Positions 27,452-36,980 of a stretch of DNA of 64,000 bases are shown here, piece by piece. The notes below the pieces were generated by a model. The model was given only the letters and a program-made list of their open reading frames with translations, was not told the DNA's origin and did not search any database. The DNA is taken from contig JAHBZH010000001.1 in assembly GCA_019635535.1 (NCBI GenBank), positions 124,001 to 188,000 of the forward strand. The letters are read 5' to 3'. The first letter of the stretch is position 1. Each line of letters starts with the position of its first letter. This DNA is from Sphingomonas sp. (GTDB lineage: Bacteria; Pseudomonadota; Alphaproteobacteria; Sphingomonadales; Sphingomonadaceae). The translations under genes and the position numbers were made by a program.

Positions 27452-28419
27452 GCATCGGCGTCCTTCTCGTCAATCTCGGCACGCCGGACGCGCCGGACCC
27501 GGCGGCGGTGAAGCGTTATCTGAAGCAATTCCTGTCCGATCGGCGTGTCGTCGAAATCCCGCCTTTCGTCTGGCAGCCCCTCCTGCGTGGCATCATCCTC
27601 AACACGCGGCCGAGGAAGTCGGCCCATGCCTACAAGCAGGTGTGGACCGAAGAGGGCTCACCGCTCGCCGCGATCACGCGGCGGCAGGCGGCGGCGCTGG
27701 CGGGCGCGTTCGGCGCGGGCGCGATGGTCGATCATGCGATGCGCTACGGCAATCCGTCCATCGCGTCGCGGATCGACGCACTGATGGCACAGGGCTGCGA
27801 ACGCATCCTGATCGCGCCGCTTTATCCGCAATATTGCGGGGCGACGACCGCGACCGTGGCGGACGCCGCCGCCGCCCATCTCGTCACATTGCGCCGGCAG
27901 CCGGCGCTGCGCTTCCTGCCGCCCTATCATGACGACCCGGCCTATATCGGCGCGCTGAAGGAATCGGTCGAAGCCTCGCTCGCCGCGCTCGATTTCCAGC
28001 CCCAGGCGATCCTCGCCAGCTTCCACGGCATGCCGGAGCGCAGCCGGACGCTCGGCGATCCCTATCACGACCAGTGCCAGACGACCGCGCGGCTGCTGTC
28101 CGATGCGCTGGGGCGCGAGCTGATCGTCACCTTCCAGTCGCGCTTCGGCCGGGCGAAGTGGCTGGAGCCGGCGACCGACAAGATGCTCGCCGAGTTGCCG
28201 GGCAAAGGCGTTACCGATATCGCCATCGTCGCGCCGGGCTTTTCGGCCGATTGCCTGGAGACGCTGGAGGAGCTGGCGATCCGGGGGAAGGCGACGTTCG
28301 AAGCCGCGGGCGGCAGGCGCTTCGCCTATCTGCCTTGCCTCAACGATGCCGAGCCCGGCATGGCTATGCTGCGCACGCTGATCGCGCGCGAACTTGAAGG
28401 ATGGCTGCCCGCGTCATAA
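27448..28419 (+). CDS. hemH: ferrochelatase
   Basis: 323 aa. Inserts Fe2+ into protoporphyrin IX, last step of heme synthesis. Family motifs: GVLLVNLGTPDAPDPAAVKRYLKQ (trimmed here to its core VLLVNLGTPD), MRYGNPSI, ILIAPLYPQYCGATTATV, and ILASFHGMPERS with the catalytic His. The C-terminal part has TFQSRFGRAKWLEPATDK and APGFSADCLETLEE, where the Cys could serve an iron-sulfur or structural role. ATGA overlap with the molybdenum hydroxylase implies co-transcription, an unusual pairing. Confidence 0.95.
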   Translation: MSIGVLLVNLGTPDAPDPAAVKRYLKQFLSDRRVVEIPPFVWQPLLRGIILNTRPRKSAHAYKQVWTEEGSPLAAITRRQAAALAGAFGAGAMVDHAMRYGNPSIASRIDALMAQGCERILIAPLYPQYCGATTATVADAAAAHLVTLRRQPALRFLPPYHDDPAYIGALKESVEASLAALDFQPQAILASFHGMPERSRTLGDPYHDQCQTTARLLSDALGRELIVTFQSRFGRAKWLEPATDKMLAELPGKGVTDIAIVAPGFSADCLETLEELAIRGKATFEAAGGRRFAYLPCLNDAEPGMAMLRTLIARELEGWLPAS

Positions 28420-28454
28420 GCCTGCTCTCACAGAAAAGATCAGGAGAGCGATTC

Positions 28455-29177
28455 ATGGCACGCGTAGCAGTGGTCACCGGCGGATCGAGAGGCATTGGCG
28501 AGGCGATCAGCATCGCGCTCAGGGACGTGGGGCTAACCGTCGCGGCCAATTATGCCGGCAATGACGAAAAAGCGCGGGACTTCACCGACCGGACCGGCAT
28601 CAAGGCCTATAAATGGGACGTCTCCGATCTCGACGCCTGCCTGACCGGCGTCGCGCGGATCGAAAGCGAGCTGGGTCCGGTGGACGTGCTGGTCAACAAT
28701 GCCGGCATCACCCGCGACGGCACGATGAAGCGGATGGACCGGCAGGCCTGGGACGATGTGATGGACATCAATCTGGGCGGCTGCTTCAACATGGCCAAGG
28801 CGGTGTGGAACGGCATGAACGACCGCAAATATGGCCGCGTCGTCAACATCGGATCGATCAACGGCCAGGCGGGCCAGTACGGCCAGGTCAACTATGCCGC
28901 CGCAAAATCCGGCATTCACGGCTTCACCAAGGCGCTCGCCCAGGAAGGCGCTCGCGCCGGCATCACGGTGAACGCGATCGCGCCGGGCTATATCGACACC
29001 GACATGGTCGCCGCCGTGCCGCCCGAGGTGCTGGAGAAGATTGTGGCGAAAATCCCGGTCGGACGTCTCGGCAAAGCCGAGGAAATCGCGCGCGGCGTCG
29101 TCTTCCTGACCGGCGAGGATGCGGGCTTCGTGACCGGCAGCACCCTGTCGATCAACGGCGGCCAGCATATGTATTGA
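28455..29177 (+). CDS. phbB: acetoacetyl-CoA reductase
   Basis: 240 aa. NADPH-dependent short-chain dehydrogenase that makes (R)-3-hydroxybutyryl-CoA for polyhydroxybutyrate. Cofactor loop TGGSRGIG at residues 7-14, NNAG, catalytic Ser in NIGSINGQAGQYGQVNYAAAK with Tyr and Lys, and the C-terminal TGSTLSINGGQHMY. The GQAGQYGQVNY run is characteristic of PhbB rather than FabG. AGGAGAG precedes the ATG. PHB synthase and thiolase are not in the window. Confidence 0.92.
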   Translation: MARVAVVTGGSRGIGEAISIALRDVGLTVAANYAGNDEKARDFTDRTGIKAYKWDVSDLDACLTGVARIESELGPVDVLVNNAGITRDGTMKRMDRQAWDDVMDINLGGCFNMAKAVWNGMNDRKYGRVVNIGSINGQAGQYGQVNYAAAKSGIHGFTKALAQEGARAGITVNAIAPGYIDTDMVAAVPPEVLEKIVAKIPVGRLGKAEEIARGVVFLTGEDAGFVTGSTLSINGGQHMY

Positions 29178-29203
29178 GAATGGATCATGTCGGGGACATC
29201 GAG

Positions 29204-30022
29204 ATGAACGATAATGATCGTCCAAGTTATACCGAGCAGTGGATCAAAGGTTTTCATAGCCCGCACACAATCCCAGGATCGCTGGCGGAGCAACAAGGGC
29301 AGGACGTTGCCAAGTCGAGACTGGAGAAGACCAATTCTACGGGAGGCGGATTTGGTGTCTTAGCCGTTCTCGGAATTGCGCTGCTTTTTATTCCAAGCGT
29401 CCTCGCAACCATCTCTATCATGATCGCAAGTTTGGCGGCATCTGTGGTTACACTTCCCCTGCTTGCCTTTGCACGACGTGGGGCGGAAAAAGGCGCCTCG
29501 CTCGGCAGCCTGTTCTGGCGATCCGCGCTGGCGAATGGCGCAGGCGCTCTCGGTTTTTTCTGGGTTGCTTTCACCTCTATACACCGAGCGGCCGTGCCCG
29601 CTTCCGCAATCAAGGAACCGGCACTGAGCGAAGCGACCATGACCTTTTCCCATGCCGTGGCCGGCGCTTCGGTCTGGATGATACAGCATCTCTTCGCATT
29701 GCTGCGGCGTCGTTTGCCCGGCGAATCCGCCTATCGCGGACCTGCTCCGGAATATGCGACAACACTGAATCAGGTTCCGCCCGAAGAGACCTCACAGTTC
29801 GTGCAGAGTATCGGAGGTACGCTGGGGTGGACTGTTGCGTTGCTCATGATCGGCTTGCCGATGATCCTGTATGCGCTTGCCATCAGGCGATACTGTGGAA
29901 TTTACCGCGCGATCCCGCTCGCCTTGCTCAACCAAGGCGCTCTGGCTTTCGCGAGTCTGTTCATGTTGGGGTTGCTCTTGTTCGACTATTCCATCGGAAT
30001 AATCGACGGCATTGCCGAATAA
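29204..30022 (+). CDS. multi-pass membrane protein of unknown function
   Basis: 272 aa. After a hydrophilic, acidic N terminus come about five hydrophobic segments (for example VLAVLGIALLFIPSVLATIS, ANGAGALGFFWVAFTS, WTVALLMIGLPMILYALAIR, ALAFASLFMLGLLLFDYSIG). A hydrophilic loop with ALLRRRLPGESAYRG lies in the middle. No family is recognised. Base composition is clearly less GC-rich than in neighbouring genes, suggesting acquisition. ATG at 29204 follows GGGGA; an in-frame ATG at 29180 is an alternative. It is followed at once by a ribbon-helix-helix gene. Confidence 0.65.
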   Translation: MNDNDRPSYTEQWIKGFHSPHTIPGSLAEQQGQDVAKSRLEKTNSTGGGFGVLAVLGIALLFIPSVLATISIMIASLAASVVTLPLLAFARRGAEKGASLGSLFWRSALANGAGALGFFWVAFTSIHRAAVPASAIKEPALSEATMTFSHAVAGASVWMIQHLFALLRRRLPGESAYRGPAPEYATTLNQVPPEETSQFVQSIGGTLGWTVALLMIGLPMILYALAIRRYCGIYRAIPLALLNQGALAFASLFMLGLLLFDYSIGIIDGIAE

Positions 30023-30026
30023 TCGA

Positions 30027-30251
30027 ATGAGTCCCATCAAACGATCGATCATGATCGCGGGTCACGCGACCTCGATCAGTCTGGAGCCGGTCTTCTGGGA
30101 CGCCTTGCGCGAGGCGGCGGCGGCGGACGGGCTGCCGGTGAACGCGCTGGTGGCGCGGATCGACGCCGAGCGCATCGCGATGCCCGATCCCCCCAACCTC
30201 GCCAGCGCGATCCGCGTCTGGCTGTTCGCGCGGGCGACCGCCACGCCCTGA
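30027..30251 (+). CDS. ribbon-helix-helix domain protein
   Basis: 74 aa. Reads as the RHH_4-type small protein: KRSIMIAGHATSISLEPVFW, DALREAAAADGLPVNALVAR, then a C-terminal helix SAIRVWLFARA. These proteins resemble Arc/MetJ-fold DNA binders; members are widespread single genes in alphaproteobacteria without known targets. Starts 4 bp after the preceding membrane-protein stop. Confidence 0.8.
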   Translation: MSPIKRSIMIAGHATSISLEPVFWDALREAAAADGLPVNALVARIDAERIAMPDPPNLASAIRVWLFARATATP

Positions 30252-30304
30252 CAGGGGAGGGCAAAGGTGAGCGCGAGCGCGGCGAACCCTGCGCCTGAAG
30301 ACAG

Positions 30305-30352
30305 GGCGCCTGACGGCGCCGCCCACCCCCTCCCCTCCCTTGCTGGGAGGGG
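30305..30352. terminator. tandem hairpins between convergent genes
   Basis: GGCGCC-TGAC-GGCGCC (30305-30320) and CCCCTCCC-TTGCT-GGGAGGGG (30332-30352), perfect stems of 6 and 8 bp, lie just after the glutamate dehydrogenase stop (minus strand) and after the RHH gene. No T run, so likely a bidirectional terminator or RNA-stabilising structure. Confidence 0.45.
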
Positions 30353-30360
30353 AGACGATA

Positions 30361-33300
30361 TCACCGCCCCAGCAGCACCCGGGCCTGCGTCGCGATCTGG
30401 GCGAGCATCGGGGCGGTGGTGGTCGCCGCCGCGCGGGCGCGGTCGACGGTGCGGCGGAACTGGTCGATCCGGGCGCCCTGATCGGCCACCCATTTCTCCA
30501 CCGCCGCATTCGGGTCCGCACTCTTGCGCCGGGCGAGGAAATCGAGCCGGAGCTGCTCGAAATCGCGGGCCAGGCCGGCGGTGAGCAGCCGCTCCCACTG
30601 ATCGGTCGCCTGGAAATGAGTGGCGGCGTTCTGGGCCCAATCGAGCCCCAGCGCCTCGCCGAGCCGCGTATAGGCCCGGGTTAGCGCCACCTCATCGACG
30701 CCGAGCTTGCGGCCGAGCACGGCGAGGCCGACCGCGCCGTTCAGTTCGAACAATCGCACGATCCGCGCCGCGAGCGCGCGCGTCGTACCCATCGCCTCCA
30801 GCGCGGCGCGGCGCTCGCTTGCCTCCGCTTTGGGCTCGGCGCGCAACAGGTCGTCGACCGCGGCCGCGAGCTTGTCGAGGCCGGGCCGGATCTGCGCCAC
30901 GATCTCGCCAGGCTGCTCGTCCGGCGACGTGCAGCGCAGCAGATCGGCGATGTGATGCTGCAGGCCGGTTCCGGCGTGCTCGAACAGGGCCAGACGCACC
31001 TGCTCGGGCAGATCGGCCCGGTCGAGCTCCGCCCACAAAGCCGGCATGTCGAACAGCCGCTCGGCCGCGACGAAGGCCGCCGCGGCCTGGCCGAAGGCAG
31101 CGCCTTCCTCCTCGGTCAGCGCGAAGGGCGCGACGATGCCGAGCCGGTTGACGATGCGGTTGGCGATCTTGGTCGCGATGATCTCGCGCCGCAGCCGGTG
31201 CGCCAGGATCGCGTCCCGGTGCCGCTCGCGCATCGCCGGCGGGAAGGCGGCGAGCAGCTCCGGCTCCAGCGTCGGATCGCTCGGCAAATCCGCCGCTTCG
31301 ATCGCCGCCTGGAGCTGCATCTTGGACGTCGAGAGCAGGACCGCCAGCTCCGGCCGGGTGAGACCGTGATTCTGCTGGGCGCGACGGAGCAGTTCCTCGT
31401 TGCTCTCCAGCCCCTCCACCTCGCGGTTGAGCCGGCCGCTCTCCTCGAGCAGTTCGATCACCCGGACGAAGCGCGGCAGGGCCGCCGAACCGCCGCGCTC
31501 GGCGATCGAGAGCGCCAGCGTCTGCAGGCGATTGTCCTCCAGCACCAAAGCGGAGACGTCGTCCGTCATCTCGGCGAGCAGCGCGTTGCGCGCGTCCATG
31601 CCGAGCCGGCCTTCGATCACCTCGCGGTTGAGCGGGATCTTGATATTGACCTCGTTGTCCGAGCAATCGACGCCGGCCGAATTGTCGATGAAGTCGGTGT
31701 TGACCCGCCCGCCGGCTTCCGAAAATTCGATGCGCGCGGCCTGGGTGACGCCGAGATTGGCGCCTTCGCCGATCGCCTTGGCGCGCAGCTCGGCGGCGCT
31801 GACCCGGATCGCGTCATTGCCGGGATCGCCGACCTCGGCATTGCTCTCGTGGCTGGCCTTCAAATAGGTGCCGATGCCGCCGAACCAGATGAGGTCGATC
31901 GGCGCGCGCAGGATCGCGCTGATCAAAGCCGCCGGCTCCATCTCCTTCGCCTCGACGCCGAGCAGGGCACGGATCTCGCGGCTCAGCGGGATTGATTTCT
32001 GGCTGCGCGGGAAGATGCCGCCGCCCTTGGAGATCAAATCGGCGTTGTAGTCGGCCCAGCTCGAGCGCGGCAGATCGAACAGGCGCTTGCGTTCCTTCCA
32101 GCTTGTCGCCGGGTCCGGATCAGGATCGAGGAAGATGTGGCGGTGATCGAAGGCAGCGACCAGCTTAATCGCCTTGCTGAGCAGCATGCCGTTGCCGAAC
32201 ACGTCGCCGGACATGTCGCCGACACCGGCGATCGTGATCGGCTCCTTCTGTACATCGACGCCCATTTCGAGGAAATGGCGCTGAACCGAGACCCAGGCAC
32301 CCTTGGCGGTGATGCCCATCGCCTTGTGGTCGTAACCCTGGCTGCCGCCCGAGGCGAAGGCGTCGCCCAGCCAGAAGCCGCGCTCCACCGCGATCGCGTT
32401 GGCGATGTCGGAGAAGGTCGCCGTGCCCTTGTCGGCGGCGACGACGAAATAGGGATCGTCGCCGTCGCGGATCGTCACGTCGGCTGGATGGACGACCTTG
32501 CCGTCGACGATATTGTCGGTGACGGAGAGCAGGGCGCGCATGAAGATGCGGTAGCTTTCCGTGCCCTCCGCCAGCCAGGCGTCGCGATTTTCGGCCGGGT
32601 TGGGAAGCTGCTTGGGATAGAAGCCGCCCTTCGCGCCGGTCGGCACGATCACCGCGTTCTTGACGAGCTGCGCCTTCATCAGGCCGAGGATCTCGGTGCG
32701 GAAATCGTCGCGCCGGTCGGACCAGCGCAGGCCGCCGCGCGCGATCGGACCGCCGCGCAGGTGGATGCCCTCGATGCGCGGCGAATAGACCCAGATCTCG
32801 CGCCAGGGGCGCGGTGCCGGCAGGCCGGGCACGGCGGCGGAATCGAGCTTGAAGGACAGCGCCTCGCGGCCCGCGCCGGCAAAGGCGTTGGTGCGCAGCA
32901 CCGCGCCGATCACGCCGCGGATCAGCCGCAGGATGCGGTCCTCGTCAATCGCGGCGACCGCCGCGAGCCCCTTCTCGATCCTCTTGTCGGCGGCGGCGAC
33001 CGTTTCCTCGCGGCCTTTGCCGAGCGCCGGATCGTGATGCGCGCCGAACAACTCGATAAGGCCGCGTGCGACGTCCGGCGCCTTGCGCAGCGCCTCGACG
33101 ACAGTGACGAGGCCGTAGGAGAGGCCGGTCTGGCGCAGATAACGGAACCAGGCGCGCAGCAGCACCACGCCCCGAGGATCGAGGCCGACTGAGACGAGAA
33201 GCTGGTTGAACGCGTCATTCTCGTCCCCGCCCTCCAGCACGTGGGCGATCGCCTCCTCGATGACATCGGCGCGCGCCAGTAGCGGCACGACCGAAACGCC

Positions 33301-35019
33301 ATCGGGCAGCGCCACGGTGAATTCGTGGATATGGCCGGTGCTGCCACCCTCCAGCCGGGTCGGCGCTTCCTTCAGCACGTTGAAGCCGAAATTCTCCAGC
33401 ACCGGGACGACGTCCGACAGCGAAAGCAGCCCCCCCATCCGGTAGATTTTCAGCCGGAGCTGATTGTCCGGATCGATCGGCAGCCGGTAGAAACGCGCCG
33501 AGCGCGCCTTGTCGCCACCCAGCGCGTCGAGGCGCAATATGTCTTCCGCCGCGTCGTCGATCGGGTAGCGGGCACGATAAGCGGCGGGGAAGGTGGCGGC
33601 GTGGGTGAGCGCGAGCCGCGCGGCACGATTGGTGCCAACCCGTTCGGCAAGCAAGGCCTCCACGGCCGGCTCCCAGCCGCGCACCATTTCGTCCAGCCGA
33701 TGATCGAGCGCCGCCGAATCCGGCGTGGGCGACCGGGTCGATACACCGAGCGTATAGCGTACCAGCGCCAGATCGCCGTCGCCCAGCTCGACCGACCAGC
33801 TGCCGATCACGCCCTTGGCGGCCTTCTCGATCATCTCGCCGATCTCGACCCGGCGCCGCGTGGTGAGCTCATCGCGCGGCAGCCAGACGAAGGCGAAGAG
33901 GTGCCCTTTCAGGATCGAGCGCACCAGGATCAGGGTCGGGCGCGGCCGATCGGCCAGCGACATCTGGGTCAGCACCAGCGACTTCACCGAATCCCGGTCG
34001 AGATTGACCAGCAGATCATGCGGCAGCGAGGTGAAGGCGTGGCGCAGCGCCTTGCCGCTATGCCCCTTCGGATCGAAGCCGAACTCGGCCTCCAGCTCGG
34101 CGAGACGACGGCGCAGCACCGGCACGTCCTCGACCGGGGCACTGAGCGCCTGGCTGGTCCACAGGCCGGCATGGACGCCGATACCGCTGATCTTGCCGCC
34201 TTCCCGGATCGGCACCGCGACCAGATCGAGCGGCACGCGGCGATGGACGGTCGACTTGCGCTCCGCCTTGGCCGACAGCGGCACCGTGCCGCCTTTCTCG
34301 AAATAGCGGATCGCGCCTTCGGAGCCGCCTTCCTCGTCAGGAGGGCTCGGCGAGCGATAGACGCCGAGCCCTTGGGAGGAGGCCATGTCGGGCCGTTCGA
34401 CCTCGAAGCCGAGCATCGTCATCGCCCCCTCGGCGAACCATTCGAGCAGGGCGCGTCCCTCCGCATCCTCGATCGAGGCGGCGTCGGCGCGCATCTGCGC
34501 CTGCATGGCGGGCCAGTCCTCGACCGCCGCACGCACGTCGGCGAGCGCCTGGTGCAGCTCGACCGTAAGCTCGGCGCGGCCGCGCGCGTCGGCGCGATCG
34601 ATCTCCAGATACATCAGCGATTCGCGCGCGCCCTTGCCGGCCGGCGCGACCGACATCAGCATCCCGTCCGCGTCGCGGCTGGCGGCAATAACCGGGTGCA
34701 GCAGGCGATGGATGATGAGCCCGCGCGCGGCGATCGCGGCGGCGACCGAATCGACCAGGAACGGCATGTCGTCATTGGCGATGCACAGCCGCATCCGCCG
34801 GCGCCCAATTTCGGTGCCCGCGGATTCGAGACGGACGATCGCCAGGCCGGGCGGGCGCAGCCGCGCAGCCTCGGCGATGAACGCGGCGGCCTCGCGCCGC
34901 TCTTCAACGGGAAAGTCCGCGAGCTCGCCGGGCAATGCCTCGTCGCACAGGACGCGGACGAGCTCCTCCGTCAGACGCCGATGATCGGCGCCCTGCGCTG
35001 ACTTGCCGTGGGATTGCAT
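30361..35019 (-). CDS. NAD-specific glutamate dehydrogenase, large (about 180 kDa) type
   Basis: 1552 aa. Deaminates glutamate to 2-oxoglutarate with NAD+. The long regulatory N-terminal part contains ACT-like segments (RMRLCIANDDMPFLVDSVAA). The catalytic core shows RTNAFAGAGREALSFKLDSA, GLRWSDRRDDFRTEILGLMK, AQLVKNAVIVPTGAKGGFYP and KGTATFSDIANAIAVERGFW, then the Rossmann part with GVGDMSGDVFGNGMLLS and the conserved IKLVAAFDHRHIFLDPDPD. Length and order are typical of the GDH-180 class of alphaproteobacteria and streptomycetes. It stands alone; allosteric control is likely from the large N-terminal region. Confidence 0.95.
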   Translation of the reverse strand: MQSHGKSAQGADHRRLTEELVRVLCDEALPGELADFPVEERREAAAFIAEAARLRPPGLAIVRLESAGTEIGRRRMRLCIANDDMPFLVDSVAAAIAARGLIIHRLLHPVIAASRDADGMLMSVAPAGKGARESLMYLEIDRADARGRAELTVELHQALADVRAAVEDWPAMQAQMRADAASIEDAEGRALLEWFAEGAMTMLGFEVERPDMASSQGLGVYRSPSPPDEEGGSEGAIRYFEKGGTVPLSAKAERKSTVHRRVPLDLVAVPIREGGKISGIGVHAGLWTSQALSAPVEDVPVLRRRLAELEAEFGFDPKGHSGKALRHAFTSLPHDLLVNLDRDSVKSLVLTQMSLADRPRPTLILVRSILKGHLFAFVWLPRDELTTRRRVEIGEMIEKAAKGVIGSWSVELGDGDLALVRYTLGVSTRSPTPDSAALDHRLDEMVRGWEPAVEALLAERVGTNRAARLALTHAATFPAAYRARYPIDDAAEDILRLDALGGDKARSARFYRLPIDPDNQLRLKIYRMGGLLSLSDVVPVLENFGFNVLKEAPTRLEGGSTGHIHEFTVALPDGVSVVPLLARADVIEEAIAHVLEGGDENDAFNQLLVSVGLDPRGVVLLRAWFRYLRQTGLSYGLVTVVEALRKAPDVARGLIELFGAHHDPALGKGREETVAAADKRIEKGLAAVAAIDEDRILRLIRGVIGAVLRTNAFAGAGREALSFKLDSAAVPGLPAPRPWREIWVYSPRIEGIHLRGGPIARGGLRWSDRRDDFRTEILGLMKAQLVKNAVIVPTGAKGGFYPKQLPNPAENRDAWLAEGTESYRIFMRALLSVTDNIVDGKVVHPADVTIRDGDDPYFVVAADKGTATFSDIANAIAVERGFWLGDAFASGGSQGYDHKAMGITAKGAWVSVQRHFLEMGVDVQKEPITIAGVGDMSGDVFGNGMLLSKAIKLVAAFDHRHIFLDPDPDPATSWKERKRLFDLPRSSWADYNADLISKGGGIFPRSQKSIPLSREIRALLGVEAKEMEPAALISAILRAPIDLIWFGGIGTYLKASHESNAEVGDPGNDAIRVSAAELRAKAIGEGANLGVTQAARIEFSEAGGRVNTDFIDNSAGVDCSDNEVNIKIPLNREVIEGRLGMDARNALLAEMTDDVSALVLEDNRLQTLALSIAERGGSAALPRFVRVIELLEESGRLNREVEGLESNEELLRRAQQNHGLTRPELAVLLSTSKMQLQAAIEAADLPSDPTLEPELLAAFPPAMRERHRDAILAHRLRREIIATKIANRIVNRLGIVAPFALTEEEGAAFGQAAAAFVAAERLFDMPALWAELDRADLPEQVRLALFEHAGTGLQHHIADLLRCTSPDEQPGEIVAQIRPGLDKLAAAVDDLLRAEPKAEASERRAALEAMGTTRALAARIVRLFELNGAVGLAVLGRKLGVDEVALTRAYTRLGEALGLDWAQNAATHFQATDQWERLLTAGLARDFEQLRLDFLARRKSADPNAAVEKWVADQGARIDQFRRTVDRARAAATTTAPMLAQIATQARVLLGR

Positions 35020-35111
35020 ATTCGACCGCTCCCGGAACCGGCCGAAAGTGGCCGACCATTTTGCCGTGGCCTATAGCCTCGCCGCGCGCGCGCGGGCAAG
35101 GCTTGCCGCGG

Positions 35112-35483
35112 TCATTCGACGACGATCTCGCCGCGCATCCCGAACGCCGTATGGAGGATATGGGTGCAGCGCAAAACGTAGCGGCCCCGCGCCGGGGTCA
35201 GCGCGATCTCGATACTGCCGCGCGCGGGCACCTCGATCGCGCCTCGCGCGACGATAGCGCCCTGTCCGGGCGCTATCGTCACGGCGGCGAAGAATTCGGG
35301 CGCGGAGAAATTGTGGCCGCCACTCCCGGCATTGACGAGCCTGAGCGTGACCGGCGCGCCGGCGCGCAGCCGCAATGTCTCCGGCGCGAAGGCGAAACTG
35401 GAAAGCTGGACCTCGATGACGGGAGGCCGCGTAGAAACCGGCGCGGCGGCGAAAAGCAGAACGGCAAGCGGAAAGAAACGCAT
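35112..35483 (-). CDS. exported cupredoxin-domain protein
   Basis: 123 aa. Signal peptide (MRFFPLAVLLFAAAPVS) and one cupredoxin domain. Type 1 copper ligands are in place: His57 in GGHNF, and Cys106, His111 and Met116 in RCTHILHTAFGM. This predicts a blue copper site for electron transfer or copper binding in the periplasm. It follows the glutamate dehydrogenase gene but is separated from it by 92 bp and is probably independent. Confidence 0.85.
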   Translation of the reverse strand: MRFFPLAVLLFAAAPVSTRPPVIEVQLSSFAFAPETLRLRAGAPVTLRLVNAGSGGHNFSAPEFFAAVTIAPGQGAIVARGAIEVPARGSIEIALTPARGRYVLRCTHILHTAFGMRGEIVVE

Positions 35484-35551
35484 GAAGGCCTCCGCGAAAG
35501 CCCCGCGCCCGACTTCATATCATGATTGCGCTGACTGGGGCCAGCACGGGA

Positions 35552-36841
35552 TCAGGCGGATTTGCGGATCGCCTGTTCGACCAGCTTCGGATCGGCGACC
35601 GGCGCGACGATGGCGAGACCATCCGCCTCACGGCGCGCGACCAGCAGGACGAAATCGTCTTTGCCTGCGACCGAAACAGCCACCTTGGCCAGCGGCGGCC
35701 GGGCATGCAGCTCGGCACGGATCTCCGCCCAGCGGTCGGGCTTGGTCGGGCGCCGGCGAAAGGCGCGTTCCGCGGCGACGATGCCCTTGAGGCCGCCTTC
35801 ATGGCCCTCGATCAGCTCGGCGAGCGCACCGGCGGGAACCCCGGTGCGGTCCGCCCAGGAGAGCGCGGCGGCGAATTCGGTGAGGCGGGTCTTGTCATAG
35901 CCGATGCCGAAGACGAGCTTCACGATCGGCGTCATCGGGGCGCGCGCCTGGACCTTCAGCCCGGCATCGTCGAGCAATTCGGAATAACCGTCCGGATCCT
36001 CGTCCGCCGCCAGCGCGAAATCGTAAGCGAGGCCGAGCGCGCGGTAGAGCGCGGCGCGGCTGCGCTGATCGGCACCGAGCGCCGCCTCCGCGCCTTCGCG
36101 CGCGGCGACCAGCCGGTCGGCGAGGCCATCGGCATCGGACCACAGGCTCAGCGTAGCGTCGTCGGCAGTCGGCGCATCCGCCTCGGCCGCCGCGTCGTCG
36201 GGGAATTCGGCGAGGCCGGCGCTGGGGCCATCCGCCCAGACCGCGCCCTCGGAAGGCGATTGTGCCGCAGCCACGGCCCGGTCGACTTCGCCGGCGATGC
36301 CGTCCAGCATCTCGCTGTCCGCCATCTCCTTCCAGTTGATGACGCCGTAGATGAAGTCGATCGCCTCGCCGTTCGACGACAGCGGCATCAGGATGCCGCG
36401 ATAGAGCATGTTCTTGCCGAGATCGCTGACGAACTCGGCCTCGAAGCCGATCGGCGCTCGATTGGCGATGATCTGGAGATAATGGTCGGTCAGGCGGGAC
36501 AGGAGCGAGCGCGCCGGCACCTGGCTGATCGACTGGATGTCGCGCTCCAGCGCACACTCAGCGCGCAGCGCAGCGCCCAGAAAGGCGATGCCGGGGTCAT
36601 GTTCGTTGCGCGAAAAATCGAGCAGCACGCTGTTCGGCCCGAAATCCCCGATCGTTTGGGGATCAACGTCGCCGATCGACGGATAGTCGCGCCCGTTGAG
36701 GAGCGACACCCAGTAATTGTAGGCGCGCACGTGCATCCGGCGCTCATCCACGCCGATCTCCGGCGGAGCCTCCATCCTCGGCTCCTCCTCCGGTATCGGC
36801 GTCAGCGCCGCATCGTCCTCGAAGCCCCGAAAACTATCCAT
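35552..36841 (-). CDS. PAS-domain protein (PAS_5-like) of unknown function
   Basis: 429 aa. Residues about 35-170 (RAYNYWVSLLNGRDYPSIGD ... FGPNSVLLDFSRN ... RGILMPLSSNGEAIDFIYGV) match the PAS_5-type sensor domain common in alphaproteobacteria, with the early W-x-x-L-GR-YPS pattern. The C-terminal half is acidic, helical and without a recognised output domain; no kinase, GGDEF or HTH motif is visible. It may sense a small ligand or redox state and act through protein contacts. It lies divergent from tRNA-Thr. Confidence 0.75.
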   Translation of the reverse strand: MDSFRGFEDDAALTPIPEEEPRMEAPPEIGVDERRMHVRAYNYWVSLLNGRDYPSIGDVDPQTIGDFGPNSVLLDFSRNEHDPGIAFLGAALRAECALERDIQSISQVPARSLLSRLTDHYLQIIANRAPIGFEAEFVSDLGKNMLYRGILMPLSSNGEAIDFIYGVINWKEMADSEMLDGIAGEVDRAVAAAQSPSEGAVWADGPSAGLAEFPDDAAAEADAPTADDATLSLWSDADGLADRLVAAREGAEAALGADQRSRAALYRALGLAYDFALAADEDPDGYSELLDDAGLKVQARAPMTPIVKLVFGIGYDKTRLTEFAAALSWADRTGVPAGALAELIEGHEGGLKGIVAAERAFRRRPTKPDRWAEIRAELHARPPLAKVAVSVAGKDDFVLLVARREADGLAIVAPVADPKLVEQAIRKSA

Positions 36842-36933
36842 GCCGGCGCCACGCTCCCGCCACTCTTCACGAAGGACGAACTTGCACCGATCGTGGTTGA
36901 GATATGGTTAAGCCTGACCCCGCTCCGCCCGCT

Positions 36934-36962
36934 TGTCTTTCGCCGGACGCACTGATAATGGC
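36934..36962 (+). promoter_or_regulatory. candidate promoter of tRNA-Thr
   Basis: TTGTCT (36934-36939) and TAATGG (36957-36962) at 17-bp spacing, with a predicted start about 12 nt before the mature tRNA end. Confidence 0.45.
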
Positions 36963-36980
36963 CCGCTCTTTCCCGGGCGC

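Noticed and set aside
33325..35001. 558-codon frame antisense to glutamate dehydrogenase
   Set aside because: Mirror of the real gene; no recognisable protein features.
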